From Chromatocurvus halotolerans (GTDB lineage: Bacteria; Pseudomonadota; Gammaproteobacteria; Pseudomonadales; Halieaceae): DNA of 64,000 bases. Made by a program: the position numbers and the translations under genes. Each line of letters opens with the position of its first letter. Position 1 is the stretch's first letter. The stretch covers positions 1 to 64,000 of the forward strand of contig NZ_SLWX01000003.1 in the NCBI RefSeq assembly GCF_004340525.1, given 5' to 3'. The notes below the pieces were generated by a model. That model had not been told where the DNA came from. It did no database searches and worked only from the letters and a program-made list of their open reading frames with translations. Shown one piece after another: positions 53,535 to 63,275 of this stretch.

Positions 53535-56500
53535 ATGCCCCGAGTCATTGTTCCCGTGAGTGCCCTGCGCCGCTGCGCGCGTTCTCTTTTCATTTTCGGC
53601 GTCGCGGCACTGTTGCCCGTGCCGGCAGCCCTTGCCGCCGCCCCTGACGGTCTTAGCGAAACGGATCTGAGTGCCCTGCAGTGGCGAGAGGTAGGTACGG
53701 CGGCAACCAGTGGCCGCATCACCCGCTTCGCAGTGCACCCCGATGATGTCAGGGTCATCTATACCGCGACGGCCTCGGGGGGGCTCTGGAAAACCGTTAA
53801 CGCCGGTACCACCTGGGAGCCCATTTTCGAGCAGCAATCCAGTGTATCCATGGGGGATGTTGCCTTGGCGCCCAGCAACCCGGATATCGTCTGGGTTGGC
53901 ACGGGTGAGCAGAACAGCGTGCGCAGCTCGCAGTTCGGCAATGGTGTGTACCGCTCTGACGATGCGGGAAAGACCTGGCAGCACATGGGGCTGGAAGACA
54001 GTCGGCACATCGGACGCATCCTGATCCACCCGGACAACCCCGATGTCGTTTACGTCGCGGCCATGGGGTCGCTGTGGGGCCCCAACCCGGAGCGCGGCCT
54101 GTATCGCACAACCGACGGTGGCGACACCTGGACGCAACTGCTCAGCCCCAGCGAGTTCACCGGCGTTGTCGAGGTGCAGATGCACCCGCAAAACCCGGAC
54201 GTGCTGTTTGCCGCGACCTTCCAGCGCGAGCGGCGCATGTGGAGCATGGTTGGTGGTGGCGATGAAGGCGGACTGTTTCGCAGCAATGATGGTGGCGACA
54301 CCTGGCGGCGGGTGGGCAACGGCTTCCCAGAGGACGCCGTGGGTCGCGTGGGCGTGACATTCTGCCCGAGCCAGCCGGACACCCTTTACGCGACGGCGGT
54401 GGGCCCCGATGGCGGCACGTTCCGGTCCACGGATGGCGGCGACTCCTGGGAGCGTCGTAACGCGAAAGTCCAGAGTCACTGGTACTACGGTGAACTGGTC
54501 TGCGACCCGGAAAATCCCGATCGCGTGTATGCACCCATGACGCCACTGCTCATGTCCGAGGACGGTGGCGAGACCTTCGACAACATTGCGCAGACCATGG
54601 TGCACGCAGATCATCACACGCTGTGGGTGAATCCCGACGATCCGGAGCATCTGATGTCCGGCAATGACGGCGGCGTCTACACCTCGCGCGATGGTGGTGA
54701 CACCTGGCAGTGGACCAGCAATCTGCCGGTCATGCAGCTCTATACCGTGTCAGTCGACATGCAGGAGCCTTTCTACCACGTCTATGGCGGTACCCAGGAC
54801 AATGGCTCCTGGAGCGGGCCGATCGGTACCCGCTACGCCGACGGCATCACCAACGAAGACTGGATGTTCATCTCCGGCGGTGACGGTTTCTATTCGGTGG
54901 CCGATCCCACCGACGCCAATATCATTTACTCCCAGTCGCAGTACGGCGTGCTGTATCGCACTGACCGCAAGAGCGGCGAGCAGCGCCGCATTCAGCCCTG
55001 GCAGCCCCAGGACGGCGAATTCCCGCCCTACCGCTGGAACTGGAGCTCGCCGTTCGTCATTTCCCCCCATGACTCCAGAACGCTGTATTTCGGCGCCAAC
55101 GTGGTGTTCCGCAGCAAGGATCGGGGTACCAGCTGGGAGCGTATCAGCCCGGATCTGACCCGTCAGGTCAGTCGCGACGAACTGCCGCTGCAGGGCAGGG
55201 TTCAGCCATCCGACGCCATCGATCTGCATTCCAGCACCGCCATGTACGGCAATCTGCATTCGCTGGCGGAGTCGACGCTGCGGCGCGGACTGCTTGCCGC
55301 CGGAACAGATGATGGACTGGTTCAGGTCAGCCGCGATGGCGGCAGGAACTGGCAGCGCTCCGATACCTTCCCGGGCGTGCCCGAGATGATGAAGGTCGGC
55401 ATGCTGGCCTGGTCCGCGACGGAAGAAGGCACCTTGTTTGTCGTGTTCGACGGTCACAAGGACAACGACTTCCGGCCCCACGTCGTGCGCAGCGACGACT
55501 TTGGCGGGACATGGCGCAATATCACCAGTAATCTGCCGGAGTTCGGCCCGACCCGGAGCATTGCCGTGCATCCGCGTAATGGCGATCTTCTGTTCGTCGG
55601 CACCGAATTCGGTGTCTACGCGTCGCGCGATGGCGGCGACCACTGGCTGGCGCTGCGCTCCGGCCTGCCGACAAACTCGGTGCAGGGCATGGTCGTACAC
55701 CCCCGTGAGAACGATCTGGTGATCGGCACCCACGGCCGAGGCTTCTGGGTGCTGGATGAGCTCAGCCTGCTGGAGTCACTGACGCCTGAGGTCGTTGGCG
55801 GGCACAGCTATCTGGCAACGCCGCGGCCGGCAACGCAGATCCGTGACGTCAACCGCGGGCGCAAGAATTTCGGCCACAGCTACTGGAGCGCGGAGAATCC
55901 GCCGCGCGGCAGCATTCTGGATTACTGGATCGGTGAAGCCGCCGAGGGTGAGGCGGTGACGGTCGAGGTGCTGGATCGTCGTGGCAATACGCTGCGTCGC
56001 ATCGCCGAGTCCACTGCCGAGCGCGGTGCGCAGCGTGTTGTTTGGGACCTGCGGCACGAGGCGCCGCCGAGTGACAGCACGTCATCCTGGCGCACCCCTG
56101 TGGGTCGTTTTGTGCCTGCGGGTGACTATCAGGTGCGCCTGACCGTCGGTGACCAGGTTCATACACAGCCGCTGAGCGTGCGCCGGGATCCCGCAGTTGA
56201 CGTCTCAGATCGTGACAGTCGAGGCAGGGAGACCGTTCTGGCCCTGCAGGCGCAGCTGCTGACGGCCGCTTACCACGCCGGCAAGGCCGTCGATGCCGGT
56301 GTCGAGCAGACAGAAGCGCTGCTGAGCAGCCTTGACGAGAGCGCTGCTGATCCTGCACTGCGGGAGCAGGCGCAGGCCGCGGTGGAAGAAGCCCGGCGCC
56401 TGCACATTGCGATGCGCGGCGAAGCGCTTGGCAATGCACAGCAGGAAACGCGACTGCCCCTGGCCGACCTCACGCTGCGTCTGTACATGACAACAGAGTC

Positions 56501-56705
56501 CTGGAGCGGCGCTCCCACCCCGGCACAGCGTGAGCTGACCGAAGCGGCGCACCGCGACATGAGCCGTGTTCTCGCGGAACTGAGGCCGTTCCTGGAGACG
56601 GCCCTGCCGGCGTTGCGCGACAGCGCCGAACAGGCCGACGTCGCCTGGCCAGCTGACTCGCTGCCCGAGGCGCCAGCGGAAAACCTGATTCCCGACTACC
56701 GTTAA
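53535..56705 (+). CDS. Secreted Asp-box (BNR/VPS10-like) propeller protein, paralogue D
   Basis: A 1056-aa exported protein with a signal peptide ending near ALAAAPD. The head is WREVGTAATSGRITRFAVHP, related to paralogues A-C. Asp-boxes include RSDDAGKTW, RTTDGGDTW, RSNDGGDTW, RSTDGGDSW, TSRDGGDTW, RSKDRGTSW, VSRDGGRNW and ASRDGGDHW. A NPPRGSILDYWIG linker, an Ig-like AQRVVWDLRHE segment and a helical tail follow. A GGAGG lies 11 nt upstream. It is followed 18 nt later by the M24 gene, so the two are probably cotranscribed. Confidence 0.86.
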   Translation: MPRVIVPVSALRRCARSLFIFGVAALLPVPAALAAAPDGLSETDLSALQWREVGTAATSGRITRFAVHPDDVRVIYTATASGGLWKTVNAGTTWEPIFEQQSSVSMGDVALAPSNPDIVWVGTGEQNSVRSSQFGNGVYRSDDAGKTWQHMGLEDSRHIGRILIHPDNPDVVYVAAMGSLWGPNPERGLYRTTDGGDTWTQLLSPSEFTGVVEVQMHPQNPDVLFAATFQRERRMWSMVGGGDEGGLFRSNDGGDTWRRVGNGFPEDAVGRVGVTFCPSQPDTLYATAVGPDGGTFRSTDGGDSWERRNAKVQSHWYYGELVCDPENPDRVYAPMTPLLMSEDGGETFDNIAQTMVHADHHTLWVNPDDPEHLMSGNDGGVYTSRDGGDTWQWTSNLPVMQLYTVSVDMQEPFYHVYGGTQDNGSWSGPIGTRYADGITNEDWMFISGGDGFYSVADPTDANIIYSQSQYGVLYRTDRKSGEQRRIQPWQPQDGEFPPYRWNWSSPFVISPHDSRTLYFGANVVFRSKDRGTSWERISPDLTRQVSRDELPLQGRVQPSDAIDLHSSTAMYGNLHSLAESTLRRGLLAAGTDDGLVQVSRDGGRNWQRSDTFPGVPEMMKVGMLAWSATEEGTLFVVFDGHKDNDFRPHVVRSDDFGGTWRNITSNLPEFGPTRSIAVHPRNGDLLFVGTEFGVYASRDGGDHWLALRSGLPTNSVQGMVVHPRENDLVIGTHGRGFWVLDELSLLESLTPEVVGGHSYLATPRPATQIRDVNRGRKNFGHSYWSAENPPRGSILDYWIGEAAEGEAVTVEVLDRRGNTLRRIAESTAERGAQRVVWDLRHEAPPSDSTSSWRTPVGRFVPAGDYQVRLTVGDQVHTQPLSVRRDPAVDVSDRDSRGRETVLALQAQLLTAAYHAGKAVDAGVEQTEALLSSLDESAADPALREQAQAAVEEARRLHIAMRGEALGNAQQETRLPLADLTLRLYMTTESWSGAPTPAQRELTEAAHRDMSRVLAELRPFLETALPALRDSAEQADVAWPADSLPEAPAENLIPDYR

Positions 56706-56723
56706 CAAAAGGTGCCCAAGACC

Positions 56724-58190
56724 ATGACCGTGTTTAAACCAATGCTGTCGATCGCCGCGAGAATGCGCTTCTGCGTTCCCGTCATCGCTGCGATACCCCT
56801 GCTGTTCAGCCTTGCCCCCGCCGCGACCGCGGACGGCGCCGGGCATACCTCACTCGCTGCCCTCGAATATCGCGAGGGTCACCGCGAGGCGGCGATCGCC
56901 CGGCGCAGCGATTTCATGCGCCGCATGGGCGAGGGCCTCGCGGTGATTACCAGCGCGGACCGCTCCCAGCCCAATCTTTACGAGTTCTACACGCCTGACA
57001 CGGAGCACAAGGACTTCGTGTTTCTGACCGGGATTTACGACTCGCACCCGCCCGGGCACATCCTGGTCATGAACCCGGGTGGCAGCGAGTACCGGGAGGT
57101 GCTTTACACGGACATGGACGCCGCTGAGGCGCGTCGACTGTCGGGTATAGAGCACGTGTTCCCGCGTGAGCGTTTTCTGCAGCACATGAGCAGCGCGCTG
57201 ACCGACTATCGCAACCTGCGCATCACCCAGCTGCGCTTCAAGGAGGTGGAGTCGGATTACGCCCTGGGCTGGGGTGATCAGACCAAGGTGCTCTACGTGA
57301 ATTACCCGCGGTTCACCAATCTGAATGAACCCGCCAACCCCAGGCTCGCGTTCGTCGACCGTCTGCGTGCAGCCACCGCCGAGCTTGATGTCCGCGATGC
57401 CGGTGATCTGCTCGACCCGATGCGCATGATTCTCGACGATTTCGCCATGCAGAATCTGCTGCGCGCGATCGAGATCACCGGACAGGGGCTGATGGAGGGC
57501 ATGAAAGTGGCCAGCCCCGGACTGACTACGCTGCAGGTCATGCACACGGTGGATTACGTCTATCGACTGCATGGCGCCGGTCTCGGCTTTCTCACCGGCG
57601 TGTCACCGGCGAGCAATCTGAACGAGGCGCTGAAGTGGGAGACCACGGCGGAAGAAGAGGCCGCGCGCAAGGGCGATGCCCGCATAACGAAAGGCTCCCT
57701 GGTGCACTTTGACACTGGCGCCAGCATGAACCACTACTCCGCGGACATTCAGCGCACGGTGCCCGCCGATGGTCGCTTCACCGCCGAGCAGCGAAGGGTC
57801 TATCAGGGTGTGCTGGATGTGCAGAAGGCGGTCATTGCGGCTGTGCGGCCCGGCGTGACCTGGAACGAGCTGCAGGAAATGACCATGCGCCTGCTGAAAG
57901 AGGCCGGTGGCTGGGATGAAAGCTATACCTACGGTATAGGTCACTTTATCGGCATGGAAGTGCATGAGCACGGCGATTATCTGGAGCCGCTGCAGCCGGG
58001 CATGGTGCTGGCCATCGAGCAGGGCGCGGTGGTTGACGGTACGCGAGTTGCCTTTGAGGATGATGTACTGGTGACAGAGGATGGCTACGAGTGGCTGACC
58101 CGCTTCATTCCGATTGAAATTGATGAGGTGGAAGCCCTGCGACGCGAGCCACCGGCGCTGCGGCCCGAGGCTCTCCTGGGCCTCGACTGA
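56724..58190 (+). CDS. Exported M24-family aminopeptidase (Xaa-Pro aminopeptidase-like)
   Basis: A 488-aa dinuclear metallopeptidase with an N-terminal export signal ending near AATADG. The five metal ligands of the pita-bread fold are all visible: Asp in HFDTGASMNHY, Asp in SADIQRT, His in GIGHFIGMEVHEHGD, Glu in LAIEQGAVV and Glu in AFEDDVLVTEDG. The ATG at 56724 is preferred to a GTG at 56712, which overlaps the AAAAGG site. Periplasmic release of N-terminal residues before proline is the family-based role. Confidence 0.87.
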   Translation: MTVFKPMLSIAARMRFCVPVIAAIPLLFSLAPAATADGAGHTSLAALEYREGHREAAIARRSDFMRRMGEGLAVITSADRSQPNLYEFYTPDTEHKDFVFLTGIYDSHPPGHILVMNPGGSEYREVLYTDMDAAEARRLSGIEHVFPRERFLQHMSSALTDYRNLRITQLRFKEVESDYALGWGDQTKVLYVNYPRFTNLNEPANPRLAFVDRLRAATAELDVRDAGDLLDPMRMILDDFAMQNLLRAIEITGQGLMEGMKVASPGLTTLQVMHTVDYVYRLHGAGLGFLTGVSPASNLNEALKWETTAEEEAARKGDARITKGSLVHFDTGASMNHYSADIQRTVPADGRFTAEQRRVYQGVLDVQKAVIAAVRPGVTWNELQEMTMRLLKEAGGWDESYTYGIGHFIGMEVHEHGDYLEPLQPGMVLAIEQGAVVDGTRVAFEDDVLVTEDGYEWLTRFIPIEIDEVEALRREPPALRPEALLGLD

Positions 58191-58202
58191 TTTGCTTCCT
58201 GT

Positions 58203-58270
58203 CCGGCACTACACGCGACATCCCCTGTCGCGCGTAGTGCCGGCGTTACTCGGCCACCGCTGCGGTGGCC
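58203..58270. repeat. Two tandem hairpins between M24 and TonB receptor genes
   Basis: The first hairpin has 18-nt arms with one mismatch (58203-58220 and 58226-58243). The second has 8-bp perfect arms (58252-58259 and 58263-58270). No T-run follows. They may be an RNA-stabilising or terminating structure for the M24 transcript, or a palindromic repeat element. Confidence 0.6.
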
Positions 58271-58408
58271 CGCCTACCTCCCGCCCATTTCGTGCGCTTA
58301 GCGACCTGAAGTGCTTTATACGACCATATTTTGTTGACATGTTCCCCATCATGGCCGAGATTTACGGTTGGCAGTAAAAAAAGAAACCACAGCGGGGAGA
58401 GTCAGCTT

Positions 58409-61333
58409 ATGAATCATCGTCGATCTTTGATGGCGCGGGCAGTGCATGGCGCCGTAATAGCAGGCACGGTCAGTGCCGGTGCAGGATTCGCCGGATCTGC
58501 GTACGCGCAACAGGACACGGCACTGGAAGAGGTGGTCATTACGGGTTCGCGCTTGCGCCGTGACCGCGATTTTGTGGAGGTGAGCCCGGTCGCGACGTTG
58601 GACATGGAGCAGATACAGGGCCTGGGCAACCTGACGCTGGAGCAGACGGTCAACCGCATGCCTCAGCTGGTGCCGGATACCACCAGTGCGACCAACCAGT
58701 ACGGTGGCGCCGCCATGAGCGCCAACCTGCGGGGGCTGGGCGCAGTGCGCACGCTGGTTCTCGTTGATGGCCGTCGCTACATTCCTGCGGAAAACACCGG
58801 TATCGCCGACCTTGCGACCATCCCGGATATGCTCGTGGAAAGTGTCGAGATCGTGACCGGGGGTGCCTCGGCGGTCTATGGTTCCGACGCCATTGCGGGT
58901 GCCATCAACTTCCGCCTGCGCGATGACTTCCAAGGTGCCGAATTCCGCTACCAGCGTGGCGAGACCAGTGAAGGCGACGGCGATACGGAACGCTTCGACT
59001 TCCTGCTCGGCGCCGGCACGGACGATGGACGCGGCAATGTCACGTTCGCGGCGTCCTACTCGGAACGCGGCACCATCATGGGTGACGCGCGCGACTTCTC
59101 GGCGATTCCGCTGGTGACCAGTTCAACCGGCGAATACGTGCCCTTCGGGTCGGGCAACATTCCCGGCACGGTCATTTCGCTGCAGCCGGCCCAGTTCCCG
59201 CTCATCAACGGCGTCGATCTGAGCAATTCAGACGGTTCCTGCCCCGGACCCATCCAGGGCGTGCGCTTCGACGCCGGCGGCCAGCCGGTGCCCTTCTGTC
59301 GGCCGGAAGACCAGTTCAACTACGCGGCGGACAACTTCCTGATGCGCCCGATGGAGCGCTACCAGATCAGCACCCTCGGCAGATACCAGATCAACAGCCA
59401 GGTGGAAGCCTACGCGCAGTTCTTCTACAACAAGTACGAGCAGGCCTACCAGATGGCGCCCGAATCTGTGGCCCCCACCAGCTTCGGCCAGGGCGGCGGT
59501 ACGATCGTGATTCCCCAGGCGGCCACCAACCCGCTGTTCAGCCCGCAGTTGCAGAGCTTCTGGGCGCAGAACGCCGCATTCTGGGATGCCGACGGTGATG
59601 GCGATTACGTGGTCAACAACACCGGTCGCCGATTCGAGGAATTCGGCCCGCGCAACTTCTCGTTCAACATTGATTCGTTCATGCTGACCGGCGGCTTCCG
59701 AGGCGACCTTGAGTTTGGTGACCGCAACTGGGCGTGGGACACCTTCTACCAGTACTCCAGGAATGAAACCACGCTGACCAACGTCGGTCTGCTGTCGAAG
59801 TCCGGCATCACACTGGGCCTTGACGCGGTCATCGACGACAGTGGCAACGTCAGCTGTCGCACCCAGGTGCGCGGCTGTGTTCCGGTCAACATCTTCGGCA
59901 CGGACACACTGACGCCGGAAATGGCCGCCTACCTGCAGAGCGAGAGCGTGACCGACAATCGCTTTGAGCGCGAAGTGGCTGGCGCCAGCATCGCCGGTGA
60001 CCTGTTCGAACTGCCGGCCGGCATGGTCGCTGCCGCATTCGGCGCGGAATATCGCGAGGAAACCATCTCCGTTGTGCCGAACGAGGCGCAGCTGACCAAT
60101 GACCTCGCGGCACAGGCTATCGCCCCGGAAGTCGTGAACGGTGCGTACGACATCTTCGAGGTGTTCGCGGAGACGCGCATACCGCTGCTCAACGACCAGT
60201 TCGGGCTGCAGGGCCTGGCAGTGGAAGGCGCGGCACGCTACGCCGACTACTCGACCATTGGCAAGGTGTCCACCTATAGCGGGTCTCTGGACGTGGACGT
60301 CAACGAACAGGTCAAGCTGCGCACCGGCTACAGCCGCGCCATCCGCGCACCGAACCTGGATGAGCTGTTGCGTCCGGTGAGCGCTGGCTTCCGTCCGGTG
60401 AACGACCCCTGTCTGGCGGTGAACAATCCGTCGGCAGCCGTCAAGCAGCTCTGTGTCCAGCAGGGCGTACCGTCCAACATTATCGACACGCTGGTTGACA
60501 GTGCGCGCTCAGGCTACGACCTGATCAGCGGCGGCAATCCCAACCTTGAAGAGGAAGAAGCGGACACCCTTACCGCAGGCTTCGTGCTGATGCCGTCCAT
60601 GCTGCCGGGCCTGTCACTGTCGTTGGACTACTACCGAGTCGAGCTGGAAGGTGCGATCTCGCAGGTGGATGGCCAGCTGCTGCTGAACGACTGTTTCGCA
60701 ACCGGCGCCATCGACGGCACATCCTGCCAGTCGATCACGCGGGATTCGAATGGCAACATCTTCGAGGTCAACGCTCCGCTGCTGAACCTGGCGAGTCGCG
60801 AGGTGGAGGGCATGGACCTGGCGATCAACTACGCATTTGAATCGCTGCCGGCCTTCCTGGCGCTGCCGAATCACGGTGCAACGCTAGACGTCCAGTCCTT
60901 CTCGTCATGGCAGTTCACGAACGAGACCCAGGTGCTGGAAAGCCTTGATCCGATTGATTGTGCGGGTCGCTACAGCGGCACCTGCTCCAGCGGCCCGGTG
61001 CGTCCGGACCCGGACTTCCGCAGCCTGCTGCGCTTTAACTACCGGTCCGGCCCGCTGCGCCTGAGCCCCGAGGTCAATTACATCGGGGATCTGAAGCTGG
61101 CCGAAAACTCGACGCCAAACGAGCGCGGCACGCAGGATGCGGTGGTCTATGTCAACCTGAACGGTGGCTGGGACATTACCGAGAAGATCAACGTGTTTTT
61201 CGGTATCAACAATCTGTTTGACAAGCAGCCGCCAGTCTGGGCATTCCAGGCAGCCGGCGACCTCAACGTCAACGTGAATCTTTACGACCCACAGGGTCGC
61301 AACTTCTTCGCTGGCGTGCGGGCGGCGCTGTAG
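58409..61333 (+). CDS. Large TonB-dependent outer-membrane receptor
   Basis: A 974-aa receptor of the same class as the one at 45053. The start at 58409 (MNHRRSLMARAV) has a GGGGAGAG site upstream and a signal peptide ending at AYAQQD. TonB-box-like LEEVVITGSRLRR, plug segments SANLRGLGAVRTLVLVDGRR and VTGGASAVYGSDAIAGAINF, and barrel strands follow. Cys-pair loops occur as in its relative (NVSCRTQVRGCVPVN). It is probably an importer of oligopeptides or oligosaccharides; the ligand is unproven. Confidence 0.9.
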   Translation: MNHRRSLMARAVHGAVIAGTVSAGAGFAGSAYAQQDTALEEVVITGSRLRRDRDFVEVSPVATLDMEQIQGLGNLTLEQTVNRMPQLVPDTTSATNQYGGAAMSANLRGLGAVRTLVLVDGRRYIPAENTGIADLATIPDMLVESVEIVTGGASAVYGSDAIAGAINFRLRDDFQGAEFRYQRGETSEGDGDTERFDFLLGAGTDDGRGNVTFAASYSERGTIMGDARDFSAIPLVTSSTGEYVPFGSGNIPGTVISLQPAQFPLINGVDLSNSDGSCPGPIQGVRFDAGGQPVPFCRPEDQFNYAADNFLMRPMERYQISTLGRYQINSQVEAYAQFFYNKYEQAYQMAPESVAPTSFGQGGGTIVIPQAATNPLFSPQLQSFWAQNAAFWDADGDGDYVVNNTGRRFEEFGPRNFSFNIDSFMLTGGFRGDLEFGDRNWAWDTFYQYSRNETTLTNVGLLSKSGITLGLDAVIDDSGNVSCRTQVRGCVPVNIFGTDTLTPEMAAYLQSESVTDNRFEREVAGASIAGDLFELPAGMVAAAFGAEYREETISVVPNEAQLTNDLAAQAIAPEVVNGAYDIFEVFAETRIPLLNDQFGLQGLAVEGAARYADYSTIGKVSTYSGSLDVDVNEQVKLRTGYSRAIRAPNLDELLRPVSAGFRPVNDPCLAVNNPSAAVKQLCVQQGVPSNIIDTLVDSARSGYDLISGGNPNLEEEEADTLTAGFVLMPSMLPGLSLSLDYYRVELEGAISQVDGQLLLNDCFATGAIDGTSCQSITRDSNGNIFEVNAPLLNLASREVEGMDLAINYAFESLPAFLALPNHGATLDVQSFSSWQFTNETQVLESLDPIDCAGRYSGTCSSGPVRPDPDFRSLLRFNYRSGPLRLSPEVNYIGDLKLAENSTPNERGTQDAVVYVNLNGGWDITEKINVFFGINNLFDKQPPVWAFQAAGDLNVNVNLYDPQGRNFFAGVRAAL

Positions 61334-61344
61334 CGTCCCCAATC

Positions 61345-61373
61345 GGGGTCAGGTCCCAGCGGGGCCTGACCCC
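61345..61373. repeat. GGGGTCAGGTCCC hairpin repeat, copy after TonB receptor
   Basis: A 13-bp stem (61345-61357 with 61361-61373, one G-U pair, loop AGC) 12 nt after the receptor stop. It is related to the elements at 28926 and 14871 and could also act as a transcript end. Confidence 0.65.
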
Positions 61374-61528
61374 ACAAGTGCTGACACTTGTTTGCAACGA
61401 TAGCGGCGTGGTTATATGAATAGCGTTGATGACGCCTGAAAACCATGGAATCCCGTCTCTTGTCGGCAGCACAGGCATTGCTGCTATTTTGCGGGGGCTC
61501 CGCAGTCACTAACGTCCGGGGGAAAGTC

Positions 61529-63256
61529 ATGACTCTACCGAAACGCCTCGCCTTCAAAGCGGCTCTGGCCATCGCCCTAGCTGTTTCTGGAGTGGGATCG
61601 CAAGCCGTTATTTTCGACGTGGAACTGCCGCGGGAATCACCGGAAGAGAGCTACGATGGCCGGCTCATCCTGATCATTGCTGCGAGTGACGACAAAGACC
61701 CGCTCGACCAGGTCAGCCCCGACTATGACGCGGCGCAGATTTTTGGCATCAATGTCGAGGACTGGCAGCCTGGCAGTCGCGAGCTCATCGACAGCGATGT
61801 TCTCGGTTTCCCGGCGCGCAGCATCAAGGATATGCCCGAGGGCGAGTATTACGTGCAGGCAGTGCTGCACAAGTACGACACCTTCAACCTGAGTAACGGC
61901 AAGACGGTGCAGCTGCCAGCCGCGAGGGGCGCTGGCCAGAACTGGCGCAAGGAGCCGGGGAACCTCTACAGCAAGCCCGTGAAGCTGAGCATCCGCCCGG
62001 ACAGCAAGGATGTCGAGCGACTTGTCCTGAGTGAAGTCAATCCGCCGATCGACGAGCCGGAGGATACGGAATATGTCCGGCACATCAAGATCCGCAGTGA
62101 ACTGCTGTCCGAGTTCTGGGGTACGGACGTTTATCTGCGCGCTCACGTTCTTGTTCCCCACGGTTTCGACGATCAGCCCGATGCACGCTTTCCCCTGGCC
62201 ATCTTTCACGGCCATTTCCCGGCAGATTTTGGCGGTTTCCAGACGACACCACCGGACCCTGAGGCCGAGTGTGTCTATAGCAAGCGCTTTGACCTGGATT
62301 GCTACAACCGCATTCAGGAGCAGGAGGCTTACGATTTCTACCAGTACTGGATTTCGGACGACGCGCCGCGCATGCTGATTACCGAAATCGACCACAGCAA
62401 CCCCTATTATGACGACAGCTATGCGGTGAATTCCGACAATATCGGCCCCTATGGCGACGCCATTACCTATGAGCTGGTTCCCGCTATCGAAGACGCTTTC
62501 CGCGGCATTGGCGAGGGCTGGTCGCGCTTCGTTTACGGTGGCTCCACCGGTGGCTGGGAGGCTCTGGCCGTTCAGGTGAAGTATCCGGATGAGTACAACG
62601 GCGCCTTCGCCGCCTGCCCCGACCCGATCGACTTCCGCCAGTTCGTCACCGTCAATATCTACGAGGATGACAACGCCTATTACCGTGAAGGTCCCTTCGG
62701 CCGGATCGAGCGTCCGTCGCGCCGCAATTATCTGGGCCATATCTCGCGCTTCATGGAAATGGAGAACCGCTGGGAACTGGTCCTTGGCGACAACACCCGC
62801 TCTGGCCAGCAGTACGACATCTGGCAGGCGGTGTTCTCCCCCAACGGAGACGACGGTTATCCGAAGCCAATCTGGGACAAGCGTAGCGGCGAGATAGACC
62901 CCGAGGTGGCTGAGTACTGGCGCGAGAATTACGACCTGCGCTACATCATGGAGCGCGACTGGAAGGAACTGGGACCCAAGCTTCAGGGCAAGATTCATCT
63001 CTATGTCGGCGACATGGACAACTACTACCTGAACAATGCGGTATACCTCACGGAGGACTTCCTGGAGAGCGCTCAGCCGTCCTATCAGGGAGTTGTCGAC
63101 TATGGCGATCGCGCCGAGCACTGCTGGAATGGTGATCACGAGAACCCCAACGCCGTGTCACGCCTGCGCTACAACACACTCTATGTGCCACGTATCCTAC
63201 AGCGAATCCAGGAGGCTGCCCCCGAGGGCGCCGACCTGACCAGCTGGCGTTACTGA
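61529..63256 (+). CDS. Secreted esterase-like alpha/beta-hydrolase
   Basis: A 575-aa exported protein with a signal peptide ending near GVGSQAVIF. The N-terminal ~190 residues look like a beta-sandwich domain (FPARSIKDMPEGEYYVQAVL). The C-terminal part is an esterase-D-like alpha/beta-hydrolase with the nucleophile elbow GGSTGGWEA (Ser339). Acid and His residues probably lie in LYVGDMDNYY and AEHCWNGDHEN. The ATG at 61529 has GGGGAAAG upstream; the longer frame is leader. The substrate is unknown. Confidence 0.75.
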   Translation: MTLPKRLAFKAALAIALAVSGVGSQAVIFDVELPRESPEESYDGRLILIIAASDDKDPLDQVSPDYDAAQIFGINVEDWQPGSRELIDSDVLGFPARSIKDMPEGEYYVQAVLHKYDTFNLSNGKTVQLPAARGAGQNWRKEPGNLYSKPVKLSIRPDSKDVERLVLSEVNPPIDEPEDTEYVRHIKIRSELLSEFWGTDVYLRAHVLVPHGFDDQPDARFPLAIFHGHFPADFGGFQTTPPDPEAECVYSKRFDLDCYNRIQEQEAYDFYQYWISDDAPRMLITEIDHSNPYYDDSYAVNSDNIGPYGDAITYELVPAIEDAFRGIGEGWSRFVYGGSTGGWEALAVQVKYPDEYNGAFAACPDPIDFRQFVTVNIYEDDNAYYREGPFGRIERPSRRNYLGHISRFMEMENRWELVLGDNTRSGQQYDIWQAVFSPNGDDGYPKPIWDKRSGEIDPEVAEYWRENYDLRYIMERDWKELGPKLQGKIHLYVGDMDNYYLNNAVYLTEDFLESAQPSYQGVVDYGDRAEHCWNGDHENPNAVSRLRYNTLYVPRILQRIQEAAPEGADLTSWRY

Positions 63257-63275
63257 GCGGGAGAACAGGAAGGCA

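Noticed and set aside
61637-63139. 500-codon minus-strand frame opposite the esterase-like gene
   Set aside because: Antisense shadow; the plus-strand protein has a signal peptide and a nucleophile motif.
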